DNA of 64,000 bases from JAKAWQ01 sp035509315 (GTDB lineage: Bacteria > Pseudomonadota > Alphaproteobacteria > Acetobacterales > Acetobacteraceae). Shown piece by piece: positions 26,919 to 36,606 of this stretch (position 1 is the stretch's first letter; every line of letters begins with the position of its first letter). The stretch is taken from the NCBI GenBank assembly GCA_035509315.1, contig DATJLS010000038.1:1-64000 (forward strand), read 5' to 3'. The translations under genes were made by a program, and so were the position numbers. The notes below the pieces were generated by a model. That model searched no databases, was not told the origin of the DNA, and saw nothing but the letters and a program-made list of their open reading frames with translations.

Positions 26919-27367
26919 TGAACGAACCCACCCTGCTCGGCCGGCAAGCGAGGCTTCCTCCAAACCCGGATGAAGCCGTGCTCGAGCGTGTGCCCAACCC
27001 GGATGAAGGGGCCGCCTACGTCGTCCGCTTCACTTGTCCGGAATTCACCGCCCTCTGCCCGATCACCGGGCAGCCCGATTTCGCCCATATCGTCATCGAT
27101 TATGTGCCTGGCTCATGGCTGCTCGAGAGCAAGTCGTTGAAACTGTTCCTTGGAAGCTTCCGCAACCATGGTGCCTTCCATGAGGCCTGCACGATGGAAA
27201 TCGCGCGCCGCGTCGTTGCCGCCGTCGCGCCGCGCTGGCTCCGCATCGGCGGCTACTGGTATCCGCGCGGCGGCATCCCGATCGATGTCTTCTGGCAAAC
27301 CGGGGAGCCGCCGGCCGGGCTTTTCCTGCCCTCCCAGGCGGTCGCGCCCTACCGTGGCCGCGGGTAG
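26918..27367 (+). CDS. queF: NADPH-dependent preQ0 reductase, type I
   Basis: Reduces 7-cyano-7-deazaguanine (preQ0) to preQ1, the substrate of Tgt. At 149 residues it is the short, single-domain type. The catalytic Cys47 and Asp54 lie in TALCPITGQPDF and the signature ESKSLKLF is at 70-77. It starts on the last base of the tgt stop and overlaps queG by 14 nt. No queCDE genes are in the window, so preQ0 comes from elsewhere in the genome or by import. Confidence 0.96.
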   Translation: MNEPTLLGRQARLPPNPDEAVLERVPNPDEGAAYVVRFTCPEFTALCPITGQPDFAHIVIDYVPGSWLLESKSLKLFLGSFRNHGAFHEACTMEIARRVVAAVAPRWLRIGGYWYPRGGIPIDVFWQTGEPPAGLFLPSQAVAPYRGRG

Positions 27368-28394
27368 CGAAGAGCTCATCCGCGCCCGCGCCCGCGCCCT
27401 CGGCTTCGATGCCGTCGGTTTCGCTGCCCCCGTGCTTGCCCCGCGGCAGCGCGCCGCGCTGAGGGACTTTCTCGCCGCCGGCAGCCACGGCGAGATGGAT
27501 TGGCTCGCCCGCCGCGAGCCCGAGCGGGCAGACCCCCGAACGCTCTGGCCCGAGGTGCGGAGCGTCATCGCCGTCGGCTTCTCCTATGCCCCGAAGGAGG
27601 ATCCGCTTGCCGCGCTCGCTCAGGCAGACCGCGGCGCGATCTCCGTTTACGCCCGCGGGCGGGATTATCACGAGATCCTGAAGGGTAGGCTCAAGCATCT
27701 TGCTGGCTTCATCGCCGCCCGCTTCGCCGCCTCCGTCAAGGTCTTCGTCGATACCGCGCCGGTGATGGAAAAACCGCTGGCCGAGCATGCCGGCCTCGGC
27801 TGGCAGGGCAAGCACACCAACCTTGTCTCGCGCCGCCACGGCAGCTGGCTCTTCCTCGGCGAGATCTTCACCACGCTCGCTCTCACGCCCGATCCGCCGC
27901 ACGCGAATCGCTGCGGCACCTGCCGCCGCTGCCTCGAATCCTGCCCGACCGATGCCTTCCCTGCCCCCTACAGGCTCGATGCGCGGCGCTGCATCTCCTA
28001 TCTCACGATCGAGCATCGCGGCCCGATCCCGGAGGAATTTCGTCCGGCCATCGGCAACCGCATCTATGGCTGCGACGATTGCCTCGCCGTCTGTCCCTGG
28101 AACCGCTTTGCCGCCTCCGGCCGTGAGGCGAAGCTCGCCGCCCGGCCCGATCTCTCCGCACCCATGCTCGCCGAGCTTGCGGCCCTCGATGATGCCGCCT
28201 TCCGCACCCGCTTCCCCGCCTCGCCCATCAAACGGATCGGCCGCAATCGGTTTGTCCGCAATGTCCTGATCGCCATCGGCAACTCGCGCGACAGAAGGCT
28301 CGCCCCATCCGCCGAGCCCCTGCGCGCCGATCCCGATCCCGTCGTCGCCGAGGCGGCAGGCTGGGCCGTCGCGCAGCTCGAAAGTACGACCTGA
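27354..28394 (+). CDS. queG: Epoxyqueuosine reductase
   Basis: Cobalamin- and [4Fe-4S]-dependent enzyme that makes queuosine from epoxyqueuosine in tRNA, 346 residues. The cluster ligands are in CGTCRRCLESCPTDAF and YGCDDCLAVCPWNRF; VDTAPVMEKPLAEHAGLGW is the conserved substrate/cofactor segment. GTG 27354 is chosen because it yields the usual beginning (EELIRARARALGFDAVGF) directly after a short leader; it lies inside the end of queF. A C-terminal HEAT-like tail is present. Confidence 0.94.
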   Translation: MAAGSEELIRARARALGFDAVGFAAPVLAPRQRAALRDFLAAGSHGEMDWLARREPERADPRTLWPEVRSVIAVGFSYAPKEDPLAALAQADRGAISVYARGRDYHEILKGRLKHLAGFIAARFAASVKVFVDTAPVMEKPLAEHAGLGWQGKHTNLVSRRHGSWLFLGEIFTTLALTPDPPHANRCGTCRRCLESCPTDAFPAPYRLDARRCISYLTIEHRGPIPEEFRPAIGNRIYGCDDCLAVCPWNRFAASGREAKLAARPDLSAPMLAELAALDDAAFRTRFPASPIKRIGRNRFVRNVLIAIGNSRDRRLAPSAEPLRADPDPVVAEAAGWAVAQLESTT

Positions 28395-28615
28395 TGCTCG
28401 AGAAGCGCAGCTTCACCCTCTCCGGGCATCGCACCAGCGTGGCGCTGGAGCCCGAATTCTGGGCAGCTCTCGCCGCCCTCGCAGCGCTGCGAGGGCGGTC
28501 CCTATCCGCCCTTGTCTCCGAGACCGATGCTGCCCGCCCGCCCAAGCGCTCCCTCGCTTCGGCATTGCGTGTCCGGGCCCTGCGCGAACGCTCGGATTCG
28601 CCGGAGGCGGGTTAA
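28394..28615 (+). CDS. Ribbon-helix-helix domain protein (RHH_4)
   Basis: Protein of 73 residues with the alphaproteobacterial RHH_4 pattern: KRSFTLSGHRTSVALEPEFW, then two helices (ALRGRSLSALVSE). Such proteins bind DNA as dimers through the beta-ribbon; targets are unknown. The start overlaps the queG stop by one base (TGATG), so it is the fourth gene of the tgt operon. A striking palindrome lies 50 nt downstream and could be its binding site. Confidence 0.85.
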   Translation: MLEKRSFTLSGHRTSVALEPEFWAALAALAALRGRSLSALVSETDAARPPKRSLASALRVRALRERSDSPEAG

Positions 28616-28664
28616 CCCTTCGCCAACGGATGAGCTGCCAGCAGGCCACTGAAAACAAAGAGCG

Positions 28665-28707
28665 AGTGTCCCGACGCATGATGACGATATTCCCGAGTCG
28701 GGACACT
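28665..28707. repeat. Perfect 11-bp inverted repeat with internal palindrome
   Basis: AGTGTCCCGAC (28665-28675) and GTCGGGACACT (28697-28707) are exact inverted copies separated by 21 nt. Within it TCCCGA-G-TCGGGA (28691-28703) is a second, tighter palindrome, so the half-site TCCCGA occurs three times. It lies between the RHH gene and a small ORF. It could be an operator or, as RNA, a hairpin; there is no T-tract. Confidence 0.65.
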
Positions 28708-28739
28708 AGATATTGCGAGCAATCTCGGCGGAAGTGCCC

Positions 28740-28916
28740 ATGCCTCTTCCCGTGACGGTAGAGCTTTGCCCCAGCTTCAGCCCGCTCGTGCTGATCGACC
28801 GGTTGATCACGTTGGCCGAACAGGCGGATCGCGCTGGCATGAACGGAGCCGCCGGCTGCCTGGTGCGGCTTGCCTTTGCGGTCGGAGAAGGGCCGCCGAC
28901 ACCGTCCAATTCCTGA
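28740..28916 (+). CDS. Small hypothetical protein
   Basis: Predicted protein of 58 residues, soluble, beginning MPLPVTVELCPSFSPLVLID and rich in short helices (LAEQADRAGMNGAAGCLVRL). No family is recognised. ATG 28740 is preceded by a GCGGAAG element and is preferred over a TTG nine codons upstream. The amino acid composition looks like a real protein rather than a GC-shadow frame. It stands directly behind the inverted repeat at 28665-28707. Confidence 0.55.
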   Translation: MPLPVTVELCPSFSPLVLIDRLITLAEQADRAGMNGAAGCLVRLAFAVGEGPPTPSNS

Positions 28917-28966
28917 GACGGACTTTTGAACGGCCTCCGGTACGCCCACATCGCCCGTTTTTTCCA

Positions 28967-31957
28967 CTAATGTCCCGCCTTGCCTCGATTTTTTTTCGCG
29001 AGCCAATCGAGAGCGTCGGTCATCTCGATCAGCCTTTGCGGCGCGGAAATCGATCCCGCGAGTCGCAGGATGATCTCCGGCGATCCCGCCGGCAGCGATG
29101 CAAGCGCAAGGCGCAGATCCTCGGTCCCGTCCGGCAGATCGACATTCCCGCTCGCCCGGATCGTCCCGTCATCACCACTCAACACGGCCTTATCGAGCGT
29201 GAACCGGCCGGCAGCCCCTTTCGCCTCAACCGCAATCCGGCGGAACGTACTCGTGCCGCCCCCCAACGCCTTGCCGAACGCGGGCCCCGCGTCCACCCCG
29301 TGGCCCGCCATCACCGCTCGCACACTGGCGAGATTGAAGCCCGTGACCGTGCCGTCCTCTCCTGTGAGCTCCGCGCGCCCGCTCAAGGTCGCAAGCAGCG
29401 CCGCAGGGCCATAGCCCTCGCCGGTGAAGCCGAGCTTTCCCGAAATCGTTCCGGAAGAGAGATCGAGCGGCATGTGAAACACCCCCCCGGCAAGACGAAC
29501 ATCGCCGAATGCCGCCCCAAGCCGGAAGCGCGGCACCTCGGCCTTGGCGTCGACGCCGAGGACCGCGGTCAGGGTGCCTCCGCCGGGCGGATTTCCGGTC
29601 ACTTCGAGCGAAAGCGCCCCATCCCCGGCGCTCACCCTGCCCTCAGCATTGCCGAGCAGCGGACGCAAGCCGCCCAGCACCTTCCCTGCTGCAAAGCGGA
29701 CATTGCCGCGCCATCCCGTAAGAAGCGCCAAGGGCAGCAGCTGCCGCCCGTTCGGCGCCGGCACGGGCACAGGCAGCGCGCTTGCCCGGATCGTGCCGGA
29801 GATCGCCGGTCCATTCGGCTCAATGACGAGATGAAGACTGCCATTCGCGGCCAGTGAGCCGGCGATCAGGCGAAAATTCTCGATCGTCCAGGCCTGCGTG
29901 CTGCCCGTCACCTGACCGATCAGGGAAAACGAGCCCGGGCCCAGCCACGGTGTCGGGTCCGGCAGGCCAGTCGCGGCTATCAGCTCGGCGGCACCGGGAT
30001 GGCGCAGCGTCACCGGCCCCTGCCAATCGCCGCTTTGCAGATTGACGACCGGGTCTGCCGTCACCCGCAGGTCACCAAGCGTGGCATCGATGGAGAGATG
30101 GAGTGCGTTCGGCGCTCCTGCGGCCGTCGCATTCAGGGAAATCGGCGCCCGCCAGTGTTTGAGCGCCGTTTCGAACGGCATGGGGAGCAGCGCCGCCACC
30201 GCTTCCGTGCCCGGCGCAGTCAGCGCGAGCTGTCCCGCAGTCACCACGCCGCGAGTGCCGAGCGCGCCGGACGCAATGGCATGCATCCCGTCAATGGCGG
30301 TGTCCAGCCGCCGCAGGATCACCTCTCCCCCTTCCGCCGCGGCATCGAGGCTGAGGTTGCTGAGCGTCGTCTCTCCCAGCGTCGCTTGTCCGGCGGAAAG
30401 CCGAAGCTCTACCGCCATCCCGGCAAAGAGGTGGGGGACCGCGGCGAGCGGCTGCGCTTCATCCCGCCACCAGGTTAGCCACGGCCCCAGGTCCAGCCGG
30501 TCGAGCGTGAGCCCGGCGCTGATCGCAGGCGTGCCGCCGAGCCCGAGAGTGAGACCGCCACCGACATGGCTCTGATCGAAGGTGCCGGCGATGCCCTCAA
30601 GCGCGATCCGACTCGAGTCGATCGTCACCCGGGCGCTGAGATTGGCCGCCCGCAGCAGGCGCGGGGCGAGGCGCGGCACCACGCCCGGTGCCGCGGCGTC
30701 CAGCCAGTGCGCCGTCGTATCGAGCGACGGGGCGAGCAGATGCGCGGTCCCCATGAACTGCCACCCGCCGCCATGGCTTTGCGCAGTATTGCCGCTTTGC
30801 GCGTTGCCTGAGGCGGGGCCTTGGGCGGGAGTGAGCTGCCCTTCGGCCGCGAAACGGGCTCCGCCGGGCAGCACTGCCTGGAAGGCACCAATGCGCGCGC
30901 CTTCGGGTGCGAAAACCGCAGCCAGCCGCACGTCTTGCAGCAACCCGCGTGCCAGTGTCGCGCGCGAAGCGTCAAGCGTGAGCCCGATCGGCAGGCGGCT
31001 CTCTCCTCCTGTGCGCAGTACCGTGAGCCAGGGATCGAGCGGGACCGCGTCCACTGCCGAAAGCGCGAGATTGAGCCTGAGGCCAGGCGCGAGCGCGAGC
31101 ACCCCGCTGCCGAGGGCTGACGCCCCTCCGAGCCTCAGTGCAAGATCCGTGAGACGCACGGCCTCCGCACCGGTCAGGATCGTGCCGTCGGCATGGAAGG
31201 GCAGAGGGGGTGCTTCCATCAGCCGCGCGAGGTCTGGTCCTTCGACCACGATATGCCCGCGGATCCGCCCGTCCGGTTGCAGCACGCCCACCAGCCTCGC
31301 AGCGATACCCACCGCCGCGCCGGCGCCGCCCAGGTTCGCTTCGATCGGGGCATTGCCGTCCTGCTCCGGATCGCCGAGCCGCAAAGAGAGCTGCCAGAGG
31401 CTCGAGCCCATCGCGGCGCTGCCAGAAAGCACCAGCGCCTCGCTGCCCCGGCCGGCGGTCAGGGTCGCGTTCACATGCGTGAGCGTGAGGCCCCCGGCCT
31501 CGATCGCCCCGTCCTCGATGCGTGCGGAAAGGGCGGCAAGCCAGGGCGGCGTGGCAAAAGGCAGGCCAAGGCGCGGCGGCCAGGGCAGGTGCAGATTAGG
31601 CTGGCGCAGCGTGAGTTCGCTTGCGTCTACCCGCCCGGAGAGAAGCGGCACCAGGGCGACGCGAAGGCGAAGCTCGGCGACCAGGATGCGTGTCCCGTCC
31701 TCTCCGCCGTCGACGCGCACCCGCGAGGCGGTCAACATCGGCTCCGGCAGGATCGAGAGCGAGACGGGGCCGGCGATCGTCACCGGCCGGCCGAGCGCGT
31801 CACCCGCCAAAAGCTCGAGCGTGCCGCGATAGCGGTTCCAGTCGAGCACCGAGGGCAGCACAGCCACCGCGGCGACCATGAGGACAATCACCGTCGCCGC
31901 GGCCAGAAGCAGGATGCGCCCCAATCGCACTGTCTCAGGCCTTGCCTGGAGCGCCAT
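28967..31957 (-). CDS. AsmA family protein
   Basis: Large envelope protein of 996 residues. One N-terminal membrane helix (about residues 12-35, LLLAAATVIVLMVAAVAVLP) is followed by the AsmA N-domain (VLDWNRYRGTLELLAGDALGRPVTIAGPV) and a long beta-rich bridge-like body; the AsmA C-terminal part is seen near LSGRAELTGEDGTVTGFNLA. AsmA-like proteins are thought to move phospholipids between membranes. ATG 31957 is used; a GTG at 31987 is possible. It overlaps the end of the oxoprolinase gene by 23 nt. Confidence 0.9.
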   Translation of the reverse strand: MALQARPETVRLGRILLLAAATVIVLMVAAVAVLPSVLDWNRYRGTLELLAGDALGRPVTIAGPVSLSILPEPMLTASRVRVDGGEDGTRILVAELRLRVALVPLLSGRVDASELTLRQPNLHLPWPPRLGLPFATPPWLAALSARIEDGAIEAGGLTLTHVNATLTAGRGSEALVLSGSAAMGSSLWQLSLRLGDPEQDGNAPIEANLGGAGAAVGIAARLVGVLQPDGRIRGHIVVEGPDLARLMEAPPLPFHADGTILTGAEAVRLTDLALRLGGASALGSGVLALAPGLRLNLALSAVDAVPLDPWLTVLRTGGESRLPIGLTLDASRATLARGLLQDVRLAAVFAPEGARIGAFQAVLPGGARFAAEGQLTPAQGPASGNAQSGNTAQSHGGGWQFMGTAHLLAPSLDTTAHWLDAAAPGVVPRLAPRLLRAANLSARVTIDSSRIALEGIAGTFDQSHVGGGLTLGLGGTPAISAGLTLDRLDLGPWLTWWRDEAQPLAAVPHLFAGMAVELRLSAGQATLGETTLSNLSLDAAAEGGEVILRRLDTAIDGMHAIASGALGTRGVVTAGQLALTAPGTEAVAALLPMPFETALKHWRAPISLNATAAGAPNALHLSIDATLGDLRVTADPVVNLQSGDWQGPVTLRHPGAAELIAATGLPDPTPWLGPGSFSLIGQVTGSTQAWTIENFRLIAGSLAANGSLHLVIEPNGPAISGTIRASALPVPVPAPNGRQLLPLALLTGWRGNVRFAAGKVLGGLRPLLGNAEGRVSAGDGALSLEVTGNPPGGGTLTAVLGVDAKAEVPRFRLGAAFGDVRLAGGVFHMPLDLSSGTISGKLGFTGEGYGPAALLATLSGRAELTGEDGTVTGFNLASVRAVMAGHGVDAGPAFGKALGGGTSTFRRIAVEAKGAAGRFTLDKAVLSGDDGTIRASGNVDLPDGTEDLRLALASLPAGSPEIILRLAGSISAPQRLIEMTDALDWLAKKNRGKAGH

Positions 31958-34900
31958 GGCCGCCGCCCCAACCACTCCCCCAGCCACCTCCCCCGGGCGT
32001 CTCGATCACGAAGGCATCGCCCGCCGCGAGCTCGACCGAATCGGTGCCGGAAAGCGGGGTGACCCGGCCATCCGTCCGCTCGACCCATTGCCGCCCTGGC
32101 GCGCCATCCGTGCCGCCCGCGAGCCCGAAGGGTGGCACCTCCCGGCGCGAGGCGACGATCACGGCGGTCATCGGCGCGAGGAAGCGGAGCTTGCGGATCG
32201 CCCCGTCGCCGCCGCGGTGCCGACCCGCGCCGCCCGAGCCGCCCGAGCCGCGGCGAATCGCAAAGCGCTCCAGTCGCACCGGGTAGTTGAGCTCGAGAAT
32301 CTCGGGGTCGGTCATCCGCGTGTTCGTCATGTGGGTCTGCACCGCGGAGGTACCGTCGAAGCCCGGGCCAGCGCCGGTGCCGCCGCAGATCGTCTCGTAG
32401 TACTGGTGTGTTGCGTCGCCGAAAAGGAAGTTGTTCATCGTCGCCTGGCTGCAGGCGATCGCGCCGAGCGCCCCGAACAGCGCATTGCACACCGCCTGGG
32501 AGACCTCCGTATTGCCGGCCACCACCGCATGGCCCGGCGACGGCGAAAGGAAGGTCCGCGGCGGAATGACGAGGCGGATCGGCTTGAGGCAGCCATCGTT
32601 CAAGGGAATGTCCTCGCCGACCAGGGTGCGGAACACATAGAGCACCGCTGCCCGGGTGACCGCGGCGGGGGCGTTGAAATTGTCGTCCCGTTCGGGCCCC
32701 GTGCCGGAAAAATCCACCACCGCGCTCCGGCTCTCGCGATCGACGCGGACCGTGACGAGGAGCGGGGATCCGTCATCCATCCGGTATTCGAAGCACCCAT
32801 CGCCGATTCGCGTGATCACCCGGCGCACGCTCTCCTCGGCATTGTCCATCACGTGGCGCATATAGGCCTGTACGGTCTCCCATCCTTGCTCGGCGATGAC
32901 CCGGAGCAGTTCTTGCGCGGCCTTCTCGTTGGCCGCGATTTGCGCCTTGATATCGGCGACATTCACATCAGGGCTCCGCGCCGGATGGCGGGCGGCGCCG
33001 AGCAAGGCGCGGAATTCGGCCTCGCGGATTCGCCCTTCCGTCACCAGGAGAAAATCATCGATCACAACCCCCTCCTCCTCAAGGGTGCGCGAATGCGGCG
33101 GGGTCGATCCCGGCGTGATCCCGCCGATATCGGCGTGATGGGCGCGCGCGCCGACGAAGAACCGGATTTCTTTTCCCTCTTCGTCGAAGACCGGTGTGAT
33201 CACGGTGACGTCGGGTAGGTGTGTGCCTCCGTTATAGGGATTGTTCAGCGCAATCACGTCACCGGGACGGAGGCTGTTCCCCCGCCGTGCGAGCACGGTC
33301 TTCACGCTCTCGCCCATCGCGCCGAGATGCACCGGCACATGCGGGGCATTGGCGACAAGATTCCCTTCGCCGTCGAACACCGCGCAGGAGAAATCGAGCC
33401 GCTCCTTGATGTTTACCGAGAGCGAGGTGTTCTGCAGCACCGCTCCGGCCTGTTCGGCCACATTGATGAAGAGGTTGTTGAAGAGCTCGAGCAGCACCGG
33501 GTCCGGCCGTGTCGGATCCTGCGCCGTTCGCCCGTGGCGCGGCGCGATCCGGCGCAGCACGAGCGCGCCCGTGCCGGTGATCTCCGCCTGCCAGCCGGGG
33601 AGCACCGCCGTGGTCGCGTTCTCTTCCGCGATCAGCGCCGGCCCCGCAATCTTGTCGTCCGCAAGCAGGCCGCTCCGCGCAAACACCGGCGTCTCGTGCC
33701 ACGCGCCGTCACTCCACATCTTCACCCGGTCGATCGGCTCGGCTGCGCCCGCCTCACGCCGCGCAAGCTTCGCCTCCGCCACCGCTTCGCCCCCGGCGCG
33801 TGCTTCCATCGCGACCAAGGCGGCAATCAAAGGCCGCTCCGGCGTTGCAAAGCCGAAGCGCGCGCGATGCAGCCGGGTGAAGGTCTCGACCATCTCGGCA
33901 TAAGCGCCGAGCGGCACGGGGATCGGTGCGTCGGTCCCCGCATAGCGAAGATGCACCAGCGCCTCCGTCGCAATCGATCCGGCTTCTGCTCCCTGTTCGA
34001 TGAGCGAAGCGCGCGCCTCCTTCGCCAGTCGCGCGGCAAGCTCGGCAAGCCTCGTCGGCGCCTCCTCGCTGAAGGGGATCTCCACCGCCTGCTCGCGAAG
34101 CTGCGTCTGCGGCGCGAGCCCCATGCCATAGGCCGAAAGCACGCCGGCGAGCGGATGCAGCGTCACCGTCTCCATCGCCAGTGCATCGGCGACCGCGCAG
34201 GCATGCTGCCCGCCCGCGCCTCCGAAGCAGACGAGCGTGAAGCGCCTCGCATCCTGCCCCTTGGCAACCGAGATTTCCTTGATCGCGTTCGCCATGTTGG
34301 CAACCGCGATTTCCACGAACCCGGCTGCCAGCGCGGCCGGCTCGCGCGGCGCCTCGCCAAGGCTCTTCGCCATCTCGGTGGCGAGAGCGGCAAACCGCTT
34401 GGAGACCAACTCGGCGTCGATCCTCTCGTCTCCCCCCGGTCCGAAGATCGCCGGGAAATGTGTCGGTTGGATCCGTCCAAGACAGACATTCGCATCCGTC
34501 ACCGTGAGCGGCCCGCCTTTGCGGTACGAAGCCGGACCCGGATCGGCGCCCGCGGATTCCGGTCCGACACGCAGCCGCGCGCCATCGAAACCCAGGATCG
34601 AGCCGCCGCCAGCCGCCACCGTATTGATGGCAAGCATGGGGGCCGCGATCCTCACCCCCGCGATCACCCGCTCGAAGGTTCGCTCGAAGCTCCCGGCATA
34701 GAGGGCGACATCGGTCGAGGTGCCACCCATATCGAAGGTGATCACCCGGTCGAACCCGGCCATGGTGGCGGTCCGCACCGCGCCGACGATGCCCGCGGCC
34801 GGTCCGGAGAGCACGGCATCCTTGCCGTGGAATGCCTCGGCCGCTGCGAGCCCGCCGTTCGACTGCATGAAATAGAGTTTCGTTCCCTGAAGCTCTCCCG

Positions 34901-35576
34901 CCACCTCGGCCACATAGCGGCCGAGGACGGGGGAAAGATACGAATCGGCAACGGCAGTGTCGGCGCGCGGGATCAGTCTCAGAAGCGGGCTCACGCGATG
35001 GCTCACAGAGACCTGCGCGAAGCCGGCCTCCTGTGCCAGCCATGCCAGGCGCTTTTCATGCGCGGGATATTTCCAGGCGTGCATGAACGCGATCGCGCAG
35101 GCGTCGATCCCCCGTGCGCGGACATGCCGGAGCGTGGCAAGTGCTTCTTCCTCGTCGAGCGGCTCGATCTCGGCACCATCGGCGCCGATCCTGCCTCCGA
35201 CCTCGATCACCTCCTCGTACAACATCGAGGGAAGCTTGATCGCGAGATCGAAGAGACGTGGCCGCGCCTGGTTTCCGATCCGCAAGGCATCGGCAAAGCC
35301 ATGATTGACAATGAGCAGAGTCCGCTCGCCCCGCCGCTCGAGCAGCGCATTGGTCGCAACCGTGGTGCCCATCTTCACCGCCGCGATCACACCGGTCGGG
35401 ATCGGCACGCCGTGCGCAAGCCCCAGCATCTCGCGGATGCCGGCGACGGCCGCGTCGCGATACTGGCGTGGATTCTCGCTCAGGAGCTTGCGCGTGCTGA
35501 GCCGGCCCTCCGGATCGCGCGCGACGATGTCGGTGAAGGTGCCGCCGCGATCGATCCAGAACTGCCAGCCGGCCAT
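31935..35576 (-). CDS. 5-oxoprolinase (HyuA-HyuB fused hydantoinase family)
   Basis: Single polypeptide of 1213 residues combining HyuA (residues ~1-680, WIDRGGTFTDIVARDPEG, ITFDMGGTSTDVALYAG, VCFGGAGGQHACAVADALA) and HyuB (residues ~700-1210, DPVLLELFNNLFINVAEQ, NNPYNGGTHLPDVTVI, ETICGGTGAGPGFDG, AGRHRGGDGAIR). This is the layout of ATP-dependent 5-oxoprolinase, which opens 5-oxoproline to glutamate; N-methylhydantoinases share it. ATG 35576 gives the family start. Upstream on the opposite strand lies the DjlA-like gene. Confidence 0.92.
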   Translation of the reverse strand: MAGWQFWIDRGGTFTDIVARDPEGRLSTRKLLSENPRQYRDAAVAGIREMLGLAHGVPIPTGVIAAVKMGTTVATNALLERRGERTLLIVNHGFADALRIGNQARPRLFDLAIKLPSMLYEEVIEVGGRIGADGAEIEPLDEEEALATLRHVRARGIDACAIAFMHAWKYPAHEKRLAWLAQEAGFAQVSVSHRVSPLLRLIPRADTAVADSYLSPVLGRYVAEVAGELQGTKLYFMQSNGGLAAAEAFHGKDAVLSGPAAGIVGAVRTATMAGFDRVITFDMGGTSTDVALYAGSFERTFERVIAGVRIAAPMLAINTVAAGGGSILGFDGARLRVGPESAGADPGPASYRKGGPLTVTDANVCLGRIQPTHFPAIFGPGGDERIDAELVSKRFAALATEMAKSLGEAPREPAALAAGFVEIAVANMANAIKEISVAKGQDARRFTLVCFGGAGGQHACAVADALAMETVTLHPLAGVLSAYGMGLAPQTQLREQAVEIPFSEEAPTRLAELAARLAKEARASLIEQGAEAGSIATEALVHLRYAGTDAPIPVPLGAYAEMVETFTRLHRARFGFATPERPLIAALVAMEARAGGEAVAEAKLARREAGAAEPIDRVKMWSDGAWHETPVFARSGLLADDKIAGPALIAEENATTAVLPGWQAEITGTGALVLRRIAPRHGRTAQDPTRPDPVLLELFNNLFINVAEQAGAVLQNTSLSVNIKERLDFSCAVFDGEGNLVANAPHVPVHLGAMGESVKTVLARRGNSLRPGDVIALNNPYNGGTHLPDVTVITPVFDEEGKEIRFFVGARAHHADIGGITPGSTPPHSRTLEEEGVVIDDFLLVTEGRIREAEFRALLGAARHPARSPDVNVADIKAQIAANEKAAQELLRVIAEQGWETVQAYMRHVMDNAEESVRRVITRIGDGCFEYRMDDGSPLLVTVRVDRESRSAVVDFSGTGPERDDNFNAPAAVTRAAVLYVFRTLVGEDIPLNDGCLKPIRLVIPPRTFLSPSPGHAVVAGNTEVSQAVCNALFGALGAIACSQATMNNFLFGDATHQYYETICGGTGAGPGFDGTSAVQTHMTNTRMTDPEILELNYPVRLERFAIRRGSGGSGGAGRHRGGDGAIRKLRFLAPMTAVIVASRREVPPFGLAGGTDGAPGRQWVERTDGRVTPLSGTDSVELAAGDAFVIETPGGGGWGSGWGGGHGAPGKA

Positions 35577-35723
35577 TGTCCCGTCCGTTGCCCCGTGAAG
35601 GGTGCGGAGGATGGAGAGGCAGGCGGGCTGGGGCAAGGGTCTGCGCGGAATCCGCGAAGCCGGCCGGTTTTGCTGCGCTCGGCCGCCGCATGCTACGTTG
35701 AAAAGCTCTGCGGCAAGGGCGGC

Positions 35724-36527
35724 ATGGGATATTGGGGCAAGATCATCGGCGGGATGGCGGGCCTCGCCATGGGGGGGCCGTTCGGCTTCGTCGTCGGGGC
35801 GGCGCTCGGCCATGCGGCGGATACCGGCGCGCTCGGCGATCTTCGCCGCCAGATGGGCCGCCAGTTCGGCGGCACGTTCGGCGGGCCGCGCTCGCCCCTC
35901 GGCCCGGCGCGTATCGCCGCGCTCTTCGGGCGGCGCGAGGAAGTCTTCGCGATCTCGGTCGTCGTGCTCGCGGCCAAGCTCGCCAAATGCGATGGTCCGG
36001 TGAACCGCGCCGAGATCGAGGCCTTCAAGCGCCACTTCCGCATCCCTCCTGAATCGGTCCACCAGGTTGGCCGCCTTTTCGACCAGGCGCGGGAGGATGC
36101 TTCCGGATACGAGGAGTTCGCCGGGCAGCTCGCCCAAAGTTTCGCCGACAATCGCGGCACGCTCGAGGAGGTCCTCGCGGCGCTCTTCGTCATCGCGCGG
36201 GCGGACGGACCAACAAATGCGCGCGAGGAAGCCTATCTCGCCCGCGTGCACCGGGCTTTCGGGCTCGATTCGGCCGCCTGGGACCGTGCGCGCGGCACCA
36301 CCCCAAGGCACGGGACCGAGACCTCCGATCCCTATGCCGTGCTCGGCCTGAAATCCACCGTGACCGATGTCGAAGTGCGCGCGACCTGGCGCAAGCTGAT
36401 GCGCGAGAACCACCCGGACAGTCTTGCCGCGCGCGGGGTGCCGGAGGATTTCATCATCAAGGCGAGCGAGAAGGTGGCGCGCATCAACGCCGCGTGGGAC
36501 CGCATCAAGAGAGAGCGTGGCCTGTGA
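35724..36527 (+). CDS. DjlA-like TerB-J domain co-chaperone
   Basis: Protein of 267 residues: a glycine-rich N-terminal membrane-associating segment (WGKIIGGMAGLAMGGPFGFV), a TerB-type helical domain (about residues 70-190, LAAKLAKCDGPVNRAEIEAF) and a C-terminal J domain (about 205-267) with the DnaK-activating HPD in MRENHPDSLAARG. It probably targets DnaK to the inner membrane. It is divergent from the oxoprolinase gene and lies 79 nt before the amidase gene. Confidence 0.92.
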   Translation: MGYWGKIIGGMAGLAMGGPFGFVVGAALGHAADTGALGDLRRQMGRQFGGTFGGPRSPLGPARIAALFGRREEVFAISVVVLAAKLAKCDGPVNRAEIEAFKRHFRIPPESVHQVGRLFDQAREDASGYEEFAGQLAQSFADNRGTLEEVLAALFVIARADGPTNAREEAYLARVHRAFGLDSAAWDRARGTTPRHGTETSDPYAVLGLKSTVTDVEVRATWRKLMRENHPDSLAARGVPEDFIIKASEKVARINAAWDRIKRERGL

Positions 36528-36606
36528 GCCGTTTTCCCTCTGCGGTCCCACGCCGTTTTTTGTCGCCTGCCGGCGGCGGGGACCGCGTCATGCGTGAGCG
36601 CGGCCT

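Noticed and set aside
33219..35723. Long plus-strand open frame before the DjlA-like gene
   Set aside because: Antisense to the fused 5-oxoprolinase gene; only the part after ATG 35724 has homology-like content.
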